From positions 105,902-169,901 of the forward strand of contig CAMEDD010000002.1 of the NCBI GenBank assembly GCA_945913285.1: 64,000 nt of DNA, written 5' to 3'. The notes below the pieces were generated by a model. That model had not been told where the DNA came from. It ran no database searches and worked only from the letters and a program-made list of their open reading frames with translations. This DNA comes from Candidatus Sulfopaludibacter sp. SbA3. Lineage in GTDB: Bacteria; Pseudomonadota; Alphaproteobacteria; Caulobacterales; Hyphomonadaceae. Positions 36,405-43,617 of the stretch are shown here, one piece after another. Both the position numbers and the translations under genes were made by a program. Each line of letters begins with the position of its first letter. Position 1 is the stretch's first letter.

Positions 36405-37025
36405 ATGTTTACAGGCCTCGTAACAGATGTCGGCACCATCCGCCGGGCAGTGCACCGAAACGGGCTGACCCGTTTCGAAGTCGAAAGCGGCTATCCGCTC
36501 GCCGGAATCGCCTTGGGCGCCTCAGTCCTGCATTCCGGCGTTTGCCTTACCGTCGTGGAGAAAGGCGAGGCCGAGCGCGGCGCCTGGTTCGCCGTCGAAG
36601 CGGTTCCTGAAACCCTGTCGAAAACCGTCCTCGGCAGCTGGACCGAAGGCGCCCGCGTCAATCTTGAACAAAGCCTGAAGCTTGGCGACGAACTCGGCGG
36701 CCATTTCGTTTTCGGCCATGTGGACGGCGTTGGCGAAATCGTCTCGGTCGAACCCGAAGGCCAGAGCTTCCGCGTCACGATCCGCCCGCCAGCCGCCATC
36801 GCGCGCTATTTCGCGACCAAGGGCTCTGCTGCCATCGATGGCGTCTCGCTGACCGTCGCAGCCGCACTGCCGAACGGAGACTTCCAGGTCGCGATCATTC
36901 CGCACACCTGGGAAGTCACAACCCTCAGCACACTGAAGGCCGGAACCAAGGTCAACCTGGAAATCGACATGCTCGCGCGCTACGTCGCACGCATGATCGG
37001 CGCTGACGCGCCGGAAGGAAAGTAA
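36405..37025 (+). CDS. ribE: Riboflavin synthase alpha subunit
   Basis: Dismutates two 6,7-dimethyl-8-ribityllumazine molecules to riboflavin. The 206-residue product shows the duplicated lumazine-binding barrel. Repeat 1 begins MFTGLVTDVGTIRR and has the GVCLTVVE strand. Repeat 2 begins GGHFVFGHVDGVGEIVSVE and has IDGVSLTVAAAL. The ATG at 36405 with an AGGAAA site is the family start. It follows ribD by 31 bases. Confidence 0.95.
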   Translation: MFTGLVTDVGTIRRAVHRNGLTRFEVESGYPLAGIALGASVLHSGVCLTVVEKGEAERGAWFAVEAVPETLSKTVLGSWTEGARVNLEQSLKLGDELGGHFVFGHVDGVGEIVSVEPEGQSFRVTIRPPAAIARYFATKGSAAIDGVSLTVAAALPNGDFQVAIIPHTWEVTTLSTLKAGTKVNLEIDMLARYVARMIGADAPEGK

Positions 37026-37031
37026 CCCGTC

Positions 37032-38159
37032 ATGAGCAATGAATTCCACGCCGCCATCTCGTCTATCGAGGAAATAATCGAGGACGCCCGCAATGGGCGG
37101 ATGTTCATCCTCGTCGATGCCGAGGACCGGGAGAACGAGGGCGACCTTGTCATCCCCGCAGCCTTCGCCACACCCGAGGCGGTGAACTTCATGGCCAAGC
37201 ATGGCCGCGGCCTTATCTGCCTTTCGATGACACAGGAACGTGCCCACACGCTGCAACTCGACATGATGACGCGCAACAACCGCGAAAGCATGCAGACGGC
37301 GTTCACCGTTTCCATCGAAGCAAAAGAGGGGGTCACCACCGGCATCTCCGCTCATGACCGATCGCGTACCATTTCCGTCGCCATTGATCCGACTAAGGAT
37401 CATGCGGATATCGTTACACCCGGCCACGTTTTTCCGCTGATCGCCAAGGAGGGCGGCACGCTCGTTCGCGCCGGCCATACCGAAGCCGCTGTAGACATCT
37501 CCCGCATGGCCGGCCTCTATCCGGCCGGCGTGATCTGCGAGATCATGAACGATGACGGCACGATGGCCCGCCTGCCGGAGCTCGTCGCCTTTGCGCAGTT
37601 GCACAACCTCAAGATCGGCACGATCGCGGACCTGATCGCCTGGCGCCGCCAGAACGATCGCTTCCTCGAGCGCCGTGTGGAGGCGCCATTGAACTCCGCC
37701 TACGGAGAAGGCTTCCGCACCGTCTGCTTCCGCAACGTGCTGGACGGCTCCGAGCACATCGCCATCGTGCACGGCGACATTCGTCCCGATTCACTGACCA
37801 TTGTCCGCGTGCACCGTACTGACGTGCTCGCAGATATTCTTGGCGAGAAGGGTCCCCGCGAAGGTCTGGTCGGCAAGGCGATGCGCCTCATCGCCGAGGC
37901 GCCAGAGCCTGGTGTTGTGGTCTTCGTGAACACGATGCATCCGAACGCGCTTGCCGAGCGACTTGGCCTCAAATCAGCCGCCCCGCGCGATCCGACCGCT
38001 CCTTTGCGCGAGTACGGCGTCGGCGCTCAGATCCTGCGCGAATTGGGCGTGCGGCGGATGATTTACCTGTCTGACACTGCCCCCACCCGCGTTGCGGGGC
38101 TTGACGGATACGGCCTGACCATAGACGGCTGGCGCCGCCTGAACGAGGAGAAAAACTGA
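37032..38159 (+). CDS. ribB: 3,4-dihydroxy-2-butanone-4-phosphate synthase with degenerate GTP cyclohydrolase II-like half (RibBX type)
   Basis: A 375-residue protein. The N-terminal RibB domain (1-205) is intact, with VDAEDRENEGDLVIPA and RAGHTEAAVDISRMAGLYPAGVICEIMND, and makes the four-carbon riboflavin precursor. The C-terminal part follows the RibA fold (REYGVGAQILRELGVRRMIYLSD...GLDGYGL). The zinc and catalytic segment, normally ECLTGD...RCDCG, reads RTDVLADILGEKG, so all three zinc cysteines are gone and GTP cyclohydrolase II activity is not expected. This RibBX variant is known in proteobacteria. It overlaps ribH by one base. Confidence 0.92.
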   Translation: MSNEFHAAISSIEEIIEDARNGRMFILVDAEDRENEGDLVIPAAFATPEAVNFMAKHGRGLICLSMTQERAHTLQLDMMTRNNRESMQTAFTVSIEAKEGVTTGISAHDRSRTISVAIDPTKDHADIVTPGHVFPLIAKEGGTLVRAGHTEAAVDISRMAGLYPAGVICEIMNDDGTMARLPELVAFAQLHNLKIGTIADLIAWRRQNDRFLERRVEAPLNSAYGEGFRTVCFRNVLDGSEHIAIVHGDIRPDSLTIVRVHRTDVLADILGEKGPREGLVGKAMRLIAEAPEPGVVVFVNTMHPNALAERLGLKSAAPRDPTAPLREYGVGAQILRELGVRRMIYLSDTAPTRVAGLDGYGLTIDGWRRLNEEKN

Positions 38160-38587
38160 TGGCCGACCGGGTCCTCATCGCGATTTCGCGCTATTACAAG
38201 CATATCAGCGACGAGATGGAAGCGGGCGCGCTCGAAGTGCTCGAGGCGGCTGGCGCGAAGGTCACCGTGATGGAAGTGCCGGGCGCCTTCGAAATCCCGG
38301 GCCTCATCGCGATGGCGGCCGATACCAGCCGTTATGACGGCTTCCTCGCGCTCGGCTGCGTCATCCGGGGCGAAACCTCGCACTATGATTACGTCTGCGG
38401 CGAGAGCGCTCGCGGCCTGATGGACCTGATCGTCCAGCGCCGCCAGGCCATCGGCTACGGCATCCTGACCGTCGAGAACGAAGCCCAGGCCCTCGCGCGC
38501 GCGGACCGCAAGCGCAAGAACAAGGGCGCCGAAGCTGCCAATGCTTGCCTTGCGATGATCAGGTTCCGCAAAGAGCTGATCCGTTGA
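38159..38587 (+). CDS. ribH: 6,7-dimethyl-8-ribityllumazine synthase
   Basis: Condenses the pyrimidine and four-carbon precursors to lumazine. The 142-residue product has the family motifs SRYYKHISDEM, VPGAFEIPGLI, LGCVIRGETSHYDYVCGESARGLMDL and a C-terminal NKGAEAANACLAMIRFR. TGATG overlap with ribB upstream and TTGA overlap with nusB downstream. Confidence 0.96.
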   Translation: MADRVLIAISRYYKHISDEMEAGALEVLEAAGAKVTVMEVPGAFEIPGLIAMAADTSRYDGFLALGCVIRGETSHYDYVCGESARGLMDLIVQRRQAIGYGILTVENEAQALARADRKRKNKGAEAANACLAMIRFRKELIR

Positions 38588-39051
38588 GCTCCCAGAAACT
38601 CCCCTTTGACGTGACGCGTGCCCGCCGGGCCGGCGCGCGCCTCGCGGCGGTTCAGGCGCTCTATGAAATGGAGCAGACGGAGAAATCCGCCCGCGCGACG
38701 ATCCGCGAGTTCATGGAGGACCGCCTCGGCCTCGGCCCGGACGGCACGCCGATTGAAGACGCGGACCCAGATCTCTTCAAGTCCATCGTCAACGCGGTTG
38801 TCGACAATCAGGCTCGCATTGACAATGCAATCCTCGCGCGCCTCGCCGAAGGCTGGAAGCTGACCCGGCTGGACGCGACGATGCGCGCCCTGCTGCGTGC
38901 GGCGGGCGCAGAGTTTATCACCCACCCGGAGTTGTCAGACGCGGTGATTCTGGACGAGTACGTCTCGCTCGCGCATGACTTCTTCGACGAACCGGATGCC
39001 AAGTTCGCCAATGCGCTTCTGCAGAACGTAGGCCGGGACCTGCGCGCCTAG
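38584..39051 (+). CDS. nusB: Transcription antitermination factor NusB
   Basis: All-helical RNA-binding antitermination protein, partner of NusE/S10 in rRNA transcription. The 155-residue product contains RAGARLAAVQALYEMEQ near the N terminus and LDATMRALLRAAGAEFITHPELSDAVILDEYVSLAHDFFDEPDAKFANALL at the C terminus. The TTG at 38584 overlapping the ribH stop (TTGA) is preferred: the ATG further upstream at 38545 lies well inside ribH. The ribH-nusB order is the classic arrangement. Confidence 0.94.
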   Translation: MSSQKLPFDVTRARRAGARLAAVQALYEMEQTEKSARATIREFMEDRLGLGPDGTPIEDADPDLFKSIVNAVVDNQARIDNAILARLAEGWKLTRLDATMRALLRAAGAEFITHPELSDAVILDEYVSLAHDFFDEPDAKFANALLQNVGRDLRA

Positions 39052-39080
39052 ATTGTGGCGTGCAGTTTTTCACGCCCCGC

Positions 39081-40103
39081 TTATTCGGCGCTCACCTGCA
39101 CAACCCGCCGCCCCGAATTCTCGCCCCGGAATAATCCGCAGAAGGCTTCCGGCATGGCGCCAATGCCGGTGAAGCGTTCCTCCTGCGTCTTCAATTGTCC
39201 GCTTACGGTCATTTTCGCCATCGTGCCCAGCGCCTCCGGGAAGCCGCGAGCAAAGTCGAACACGACAAGCCCCTGCATGTTCACGCGGTGTGTGATGAAG
39301 GGTTTGGTGTTGACGATGCCGGGCGTTTGATCTGGCGTCAGATTATAGTCCGCCACCTGGCCTGAAATACAGATCCGTCCGTTCAGCGCCATCAGCGGCA
39401 AGACGCGGTTGACCATTGCATTTCCGACATTGTCGAAAAGGACGTCAACGCCTTTCGGAAATTCGGCGGCGACTGCGCCGGTCAGGTCAGGGGCGGTCTT
39501 GTAATTGATCGCGGCATCAAAGCCCGCCTCATTCACCAGCCAGGCGCACTTTTCGTCGGAGCCCGCCACGCCGACGACTTTCGAGGCGCCCCAAGCCTTG
39601 GCCAACTGCCCTGCGGTTGCGCCAACCGGTCCCGCCGCAGACGTGACGAGAACGCCGTCACCGGGCTTGAAGCGCGCCACGTCCTTGGTTCCGAACCAGG
39701 CCGTCAGGCCCGGCACGCCGAGCACGCCGATCCAGGCCGAAAGCGGCACGCCGGGCACGTCCATCACCTTGCCGATGAACCCTTTGCCGGACTGCACCGA
39801 ATGGGTTTTCCAGCCTCCGGCGCAGAACACTTTCGTGCCCACCGGCCAGTCCGGATTGTTCGAGGCATCGATGATGCCGACGCTGAACCCGTCGATTGGT
39901 TTGCCGAGGGGCAGGGCGGCCGCGTAACTGTCGCCGCCCGAAAGGCGCGACCGTGTGCCGGGGTCCACAGAGCACCAGACATGCCGGACACGGAATTGTC
40001 CGTCCTTCGGCTCGGGTAGCGGCAGGCTTTCGAGCCGGAAGTCGGAAGGCTTCGGTGCGCCCTCGCAATACTGTGTCAGCACGATCTGTTGCATTTCACC
40101 CAT
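39081..40103 (-). CDS. NADP-dependent zinc-independent oxidoreductase, CurA/leukotriene-B4-dehydrogenase type
   Basis: A 340-residue medium-chain reductase without the zinc ligands. The NADPH Rossmann motif is SAAGPVGATAGQLAKAWGASKVVGVAGSDEKC, and VDVLFDNVGNAMVNRVLPLM and GRICISGQVADYN are the usual prostaglandin-reductase-type signatures. It probably reduces C=C bonds of alpha,beta-unsaturated ketones or aldehydes. Its first 8 bases overlap the end of purN on the same strand, so it is the third gene of the purM-purN transcript, an unusual companion. Confidence 0.92.
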   Translation of the reverse strand: MGEMQQIVLTQYCEGAPKPSDFRLESLPLPEPKDGQFRVRHVWCSVDPGTRSRLSGGDSYAAALPLGKPIDGFSVGIIDASNNPDWPVGTKVFCAGGWKTHSVQSGKGFIGKVMDVPGVPLSAWIGVLGVPGLTAWFGTKDVARFKPGDGVLVTSAAGPVGATAGQLAKAWGASKVVGVAGSDEKCAWLVNEAGFDAAINYKTAPDLTGAVAAEFPKGVDVLFDNVGNAMVNRVLPLMALNGRICISGQVADYNLTPDQTPGIVNTKPFITHRVNMQGLVVFDFARGFPEALGTMAKMTVSGQLKTQEERFTGIGAMPEAFCGLFRGENSGRRVVQVSAE

Positions 40104-40698
40104 CGGTCCTGTCCTCCATTATTTTCTTGCAGGCTATTTTCAGCGCTTCCGGATAAAGCCGGTGTTCCTGGGGCAGGGTCCGTGCGGCCAGCGTCTCGGC
40201 GTTATCTCCTGGCAGGATCGGTACGCGGGCCTGCGCGATGATCTCGCCTTCGTCGACGCCAGCGCTCACCCAGTGTACGGAGCATCCGGCCTGCGCATCG
40301 CCCGCATCGATTGCGCGCTGGTGCGTATCAAGTCCTTTGTATTTCGGCAGCAGGGAAGGGTGGATATTGATCATCCGACCCTCCCAGCGTTTCACGAACC
40401 AGGGCGTCAGCACGCGCATGAAACCGGCGAGTGCAATGATCTCCACGCCTGCGCCGCGCAGCGTCGCATCGACATGGAATTCGAACGCCTCGCGGTCCCT
40501 GCCATAGGTCTTGTGATCAATCGCAACAGCTGGTGCACCCGCGGCCTCGGCGATCTTCAGTCCCGCCGCATCCGGCCGGTTGGACAACACGAGCACCGGC
40601 TCGGCTGGAAAGTCCGGATCGGCCGCCGCTGCGTTCAACAGCGCTTCCATGTTCGAGCCGCGCCCGGAAATCAGGACGGCGAGTTTCAGCCGCCTCAT
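40096..40698 (-). CDS. purN: Phosphoribosylglycinamide formyltransferase
   Basis: Third step of purine synthesis, formyl transfer from 10-formyltetrahydrofolate to GAR. The 200-residue product has ISGRGSNMEAL, LAGFMRVLTPWFVKRWEGRMINIHPSLLPKYKG (catalytic Asn and His) and GCSVHWVSAGVDEGEIIAQ (catalytic Asp). The ATG at 40698 overlaps the purM stop (ATGA). Confidence 0.95.
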   Translation of the reverse strand: MRRLKLAVLISGRGSNMEALLNAAAADPDFPAEPVLVLSNRPDAAGLKIAEAAGAPAVAIDHKTYGRDREAFEFHVDATLRGAGVEIIALAGFMRVLTPWFVKRWEGRMINIHPSLLPKYKGLDTHQRAIDAGDAQAGCSVHWVSAGVDEGEIIAQARVPILPGDNAETLAARTLPQEHRLYPEALKIACKKIMEDRTDG

Positions 40699-41723
40699 GC
40701 CGCGGCAAGCCCGCCTACCACGCGCACGTCCTCGCCGGCGGCCTTGAGGTCTGAGAGCACCCCTGCCGCGTCGCCCGGGCTGACGGCGAGCACCATGCCG
40801 ATGCCCATGTTGAACGTGCGGTGCATCTCGTCCAGCGCGACGCCGCCGGCATCTTGCAGCCATTGGAAGACCCGGGGAGGCGACCAGCTCGCGCGGTCAA
40901 TGTTGGGAACCAGATGATCCGGGCACATGCGCGGCGTGTTTTCAGTCAGCCCGCCACCCGTGATGTGAGCGAGGCCCTTTATGCGGCCCGACCGGATCAG
41001 AGGCATCACCAAAGGTGCATAAAGCCGGGTCGGCGTGAGCAGCGCCTCGCCCAGCGTCTGGGCATCAGAGAACGGCGAGGGGCCGCCGTAGAAGAGGCCT
41101 TCGCGGGCGACAATCCGGCGGATCAGGGAATAGCCGTTCGAATGCGGCCCGGACGAAGCGATGCCAATCAGTACATCTCCGGCCGTCATGTCGCCCATTC
41201 GTGGCAGGACCTTGTCCCGGTCAACCGCGCCGACAACGAAACCGGCGAGGTCGTAATGTCCGGGTGGGTACATCCCCGGCATCTCGGCCGTTTCGCCGCC
41301 GACGAGTGCGCAGCCCGAAAGCCGGCAGCCCTCGGCGATTCCGGCGATGACGGCCTCGGCAATCCCGCGTTCGAGTTTGCCGGTTGCAAAATAATCGAGG
41401 AAAAACAGTGGCTCAGCGCCTTGGGCCAGCACATCATTGGCGCACATCGCCACAAGGTCGATGCCGACGGTGTTGTGAATGCCGGTCTCGAAGGCCAGCA
41501 TCAGCTTGGTACCGACGCCGTCCGTGCCGGACACCAGCACCGGATCGGTATACCCGGCGGCTTTCAGGTCAAACAACGCGCCAAAGCCGCCAAGGCCGCC
41601 CATGACGCCGGCGCGGGCGGTTGCCTTCGCCATCGGCGAAATGGCCTCAACGAGGCGTTCGCCTGCCTCAATATCGACACCCGCGTCGCGGTATGAGAGG
41701 GGCGGTTTAGAGGTCGCAGTCAT
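40695..41723 (-). CDS. purM: Phosphoribosylformylglycinamidine cyclo-ligase
   Basis: AIR synthase, fifth step of purine synthesis. The 342-residue product begins with the family opening LSYRDAGVDIEAGERLVEAI and contains LVSGTDGVGTKLMLA, DLVAMCANDVLAQGAEPLFFLDYFATGKL, GGETAEMPGMY and the C-terminal AHITGGGLTENTPR. The ATG at 41723 is favoured; the frame extends to 41765 without similarity. Divergent from the DUF2066 gene. Confidence 0.96.
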   Translation of the reverse strand: MTATSKPPLSYRDAGVDIEAGERLVEAISPMAKATARAGVMGGLGGFGALFDLKAAGYTDPVLVSGTDGVGTKLMLAFETGIHNTVGIDLVAMCANDVLAQGAEPLFFLDYFATGKLERGIAEAVIAGIAEGCRLSGCALVGGETAEMPGMYPPGHYDLAGFVVGAVDRDKVLPRMGDMTAGDVLIGIASSGPHSNGYSLIRRIVAREGLFYGGPSPFSDAQTLGEALLTPTRLYAPLVMPLIRSGRIKGLAHITGGGLTENTPRMCPDHLVPNIDRASWSPPRVFQWLQDAGGVALDEMHRTFNMGIGMVLAVSPGDAAGVLSDLKAAGEDVRVVGGLAAA

Positions 41724-41866
41724 CTGGTTTGGCCCCGCAGCTTGCCCGAACCGGCGCGTTAGCATGGGGCTGGCCGGAGTTCCAGTGAAGGTTCGGAAGT
41801 GAAGCGCGCGGTTTCCGGTTCAGATTGCGCCTGATAGAAGATGCACAGCTGAGGAGTTTGCCCGTC

Positions 41867-42883
41867 ATGATTCGAATGGTTCTCGCCGCGATGCTCCTGT
41901 CGCTGGTCGGCACAGGCGCCGTCTACGCCGACACGAAGGACGTTTATACAATCCGGGGAATTTCCGTCGACGAGTCGGCGGGCAGCGTGATCGAGGCCCG
42001 CGAAAAGGCGATGGCGTCGGCCCGCTTGGCTGCCGCTCGGCTGCTGATCAACAAGATTACGCTGGCAACAGACCGCTCGGCTGTGGGCGGCATCAAGATC
42101 GACGGCGCGCTGGCCTCCAAGTTCACCGCTGCTGTGGACGTTGAGGAAGAAACTGCCGGGGCCGGCCGCTATCGCGGCAAGCTGGCTGTGGTGCTGAACC
42201 CGCAAACCGTGCGTGTCTATCTCGACTCGATCAAGGTGCCCTATCTGGATGCGCAGGCTCCGCTGGCTTTGATGGTGCCGGTCACGGCGTCCGGTTCCCA
42301 GACGGCCTGGACTGAAGCATTCGGGGAGCGCAACCGGAACGCGCTCGTTCCGTCGATCACCGCAACCCAGCAAAGCTACGGCGTGTCCTCGGCATGGAGC
42401 AGTATCTCCTCCGAAGCGGCCTCGCTCAATGCCCGCCGCGGTATTCTCGCGGAGCTCCAAGGCCGCGAAGGCGCCTGGCGCGTTGTGGTCTCGACGATGA
42501 CGGCGACCGGCAACGAACCTGTGGGCGCAACCCCTCCCGCAGCATCCTTGTCCCAGGCAGCCGAAGCTGTGTCGAACCTCCTGGACGAATCCTGGAAACA
42601 GAACTCCATCGTTCGCGATGGCTCGCGCACCGATGTTTCGGCCTCGGTTCGGTTCACCTCGCTTGCCGAGTGGAACACGCTGCGCGGCGCGCTCGCGCGC
42701 TCGCCGCTGGTATCGGACTTCCGGACAAAGGCGGTTGCCCGAGAAGGCGCAATCGTGACCTTCTCTTTTGCCGGCGACGAATCGCGCCTGCGCAATGACT
42801 TGGTCCAGCGCGGGGTCACGCTCGGCCGGGAAGCGAACGAACTCACGCTGCGTTCGGCTGTCTCGACGTCCGCTGTTCAGTGA
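41867..42883 (+). CDS. DUF2066 family secreted protein
   Basis: A 338-residue protein with a clear signal peptide (MIRMVLAAMLLSLVGTGAVYA) and then the DUF2066 layout: a first domain with an AREKAMASARLAAARLLINKI helix, a middle variable part, and a C-terminal SNLLDESWKQNS...VRFTSLAEWNTLRGAL section. The function is unknown; the family is periplasmic and in alphaproteobacteria is usually found beside hdaA, as here. It overlaps the GTG start of hdaA by four bases (GTGA). Confidence 0.8.
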   Translation: MIRMVLAAMLLSLVGTGAVYADTKDVYTIRGISVDESAGSVIEAREKAMASARLAAARLLINKITLATDRSAVGGIKIDGALASKFTAAVDVEEETAGAGRYRGKLAVVLNPQTVRVYLDSIKVPYLDAQAPLALMVPVTASGSQTAWTEAFGERNRNALVPSITATQQSYGVSSAWSSISSEAASLNARRGILAELQGREGAWRVVVSTMTATGNEPVGATPPAASLSQAAEAVSNLLDESWKQNSIVRDGSRTDVSASVRFTSLAEWNTLRGALARSPLVSDFRTKAVAREGAIVTFSFAGDESRLRNDLVQRGVTLGREANELTLRSAVSTSAVQ

Positions 42884-43611
42884 CGTCAGACGGTGCGGAT
42901 CCGGATAGTACGCCGTTTCAGGCGATGTTCGGGTTCCCGCCGCCGCCTGCGCGGTGGGATCTGGTTCTGGCCGGCCCGCACAACGCAGCGGCGTTGCGCA
43001 TTGCCGTAAACCCGGAAAACTGGGCGACGCCGGTGCTGGCGATCACGGGGCCAGCCAAGTGCGGCCTAAGCTTTCTGGCCGAAGCCTGGGCTGGCAGGTT
43101 TGACGGCGCCCTGATGTCACCTGCTACCCTTACAAAAGTGGGGCGGAGGGGGCTCGACGAACTCGCCGCGCGGCATGTGGCCGTCGACGACGCCGATCCT
43201 GGCGGCGCGAAGCAGGATGAGGCGCTGTTGTCGCTGATGAACCTTGTGAGCGCTTCCGGTGGCCGCTTGTTGCTACTGTCCCACCGGGCACCGTCACAAT
43301 GGCGTACGCCCTCGGCCGATCTCAGATCGCGCCTCAAGGCCCTGCCGACTGGCGAGATCGGCCCACCGGACGAAGGTTTGTTGCGAGAGCGGCTCATTCT
43401 GGGCGCTGAACGGCGTTTTCTGCGTCTTTCGCCTGAGACGCTGAACTATCTGGTGCCCCGGCTCGAACTTGCCTATGACGCGGCTGAGAACTTCATGGAC
43501 AGACTCAGCAACGCCGTCAGCCAACATGACCGGGCGCCCAGTTTGCCGCTGGCCCGCCTGGTCCTGAACGAGATGACCGGCGGCGGCGAGGATAACGCGG
43601 CGGAGAGGTGA
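42880..43611 (+). CDS. hdaA: DnaA-related replication regulator HdaA
   Basis: A 243-residue DnaA-family ATPase domain protein without the DNA-binding helix-turn-helix, matching Hda/HdaA, which stimulates DnaA-ATP hydrolysis after initiation. RWDLVLAGPHNAAALRIA matches the DnaA-like entry. Walker A is GPAKCGLS (57-64), so the usual Lys is L63. The Walker B equivalent is VAVDDAD (101-106). Sensor-like LLLLSHRAPSQW and LRSRLKALPTGEIGPPDEGLL follow. GTG start at 42880, coupled to the DUF2066 gene; ppk follows after 6 bases. Confidence 0.87.
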   Translation: MTSDGADPDSTPFQAMFGFPPPPARWDLVLAGPHNAAALRIAVNPENWATPVLAITGPAKCGLSFLAEAWAGRFDGALMSPATLTKVGRRGLDELAARHVAVDDADPGGAKQDEALLSLMNLVSASGGRLLLLSHRAPSQWRTPSADLRSRLKALPTGEIGPPDEGLLRERLILGAERRFLRLSPETLNYLVPRLELAYDAAENFMDRLSNAVSQHDRAPSLPLARLVLNEMTGGGEDNAAER

Positions 43612-43617
43612 ACCCGG

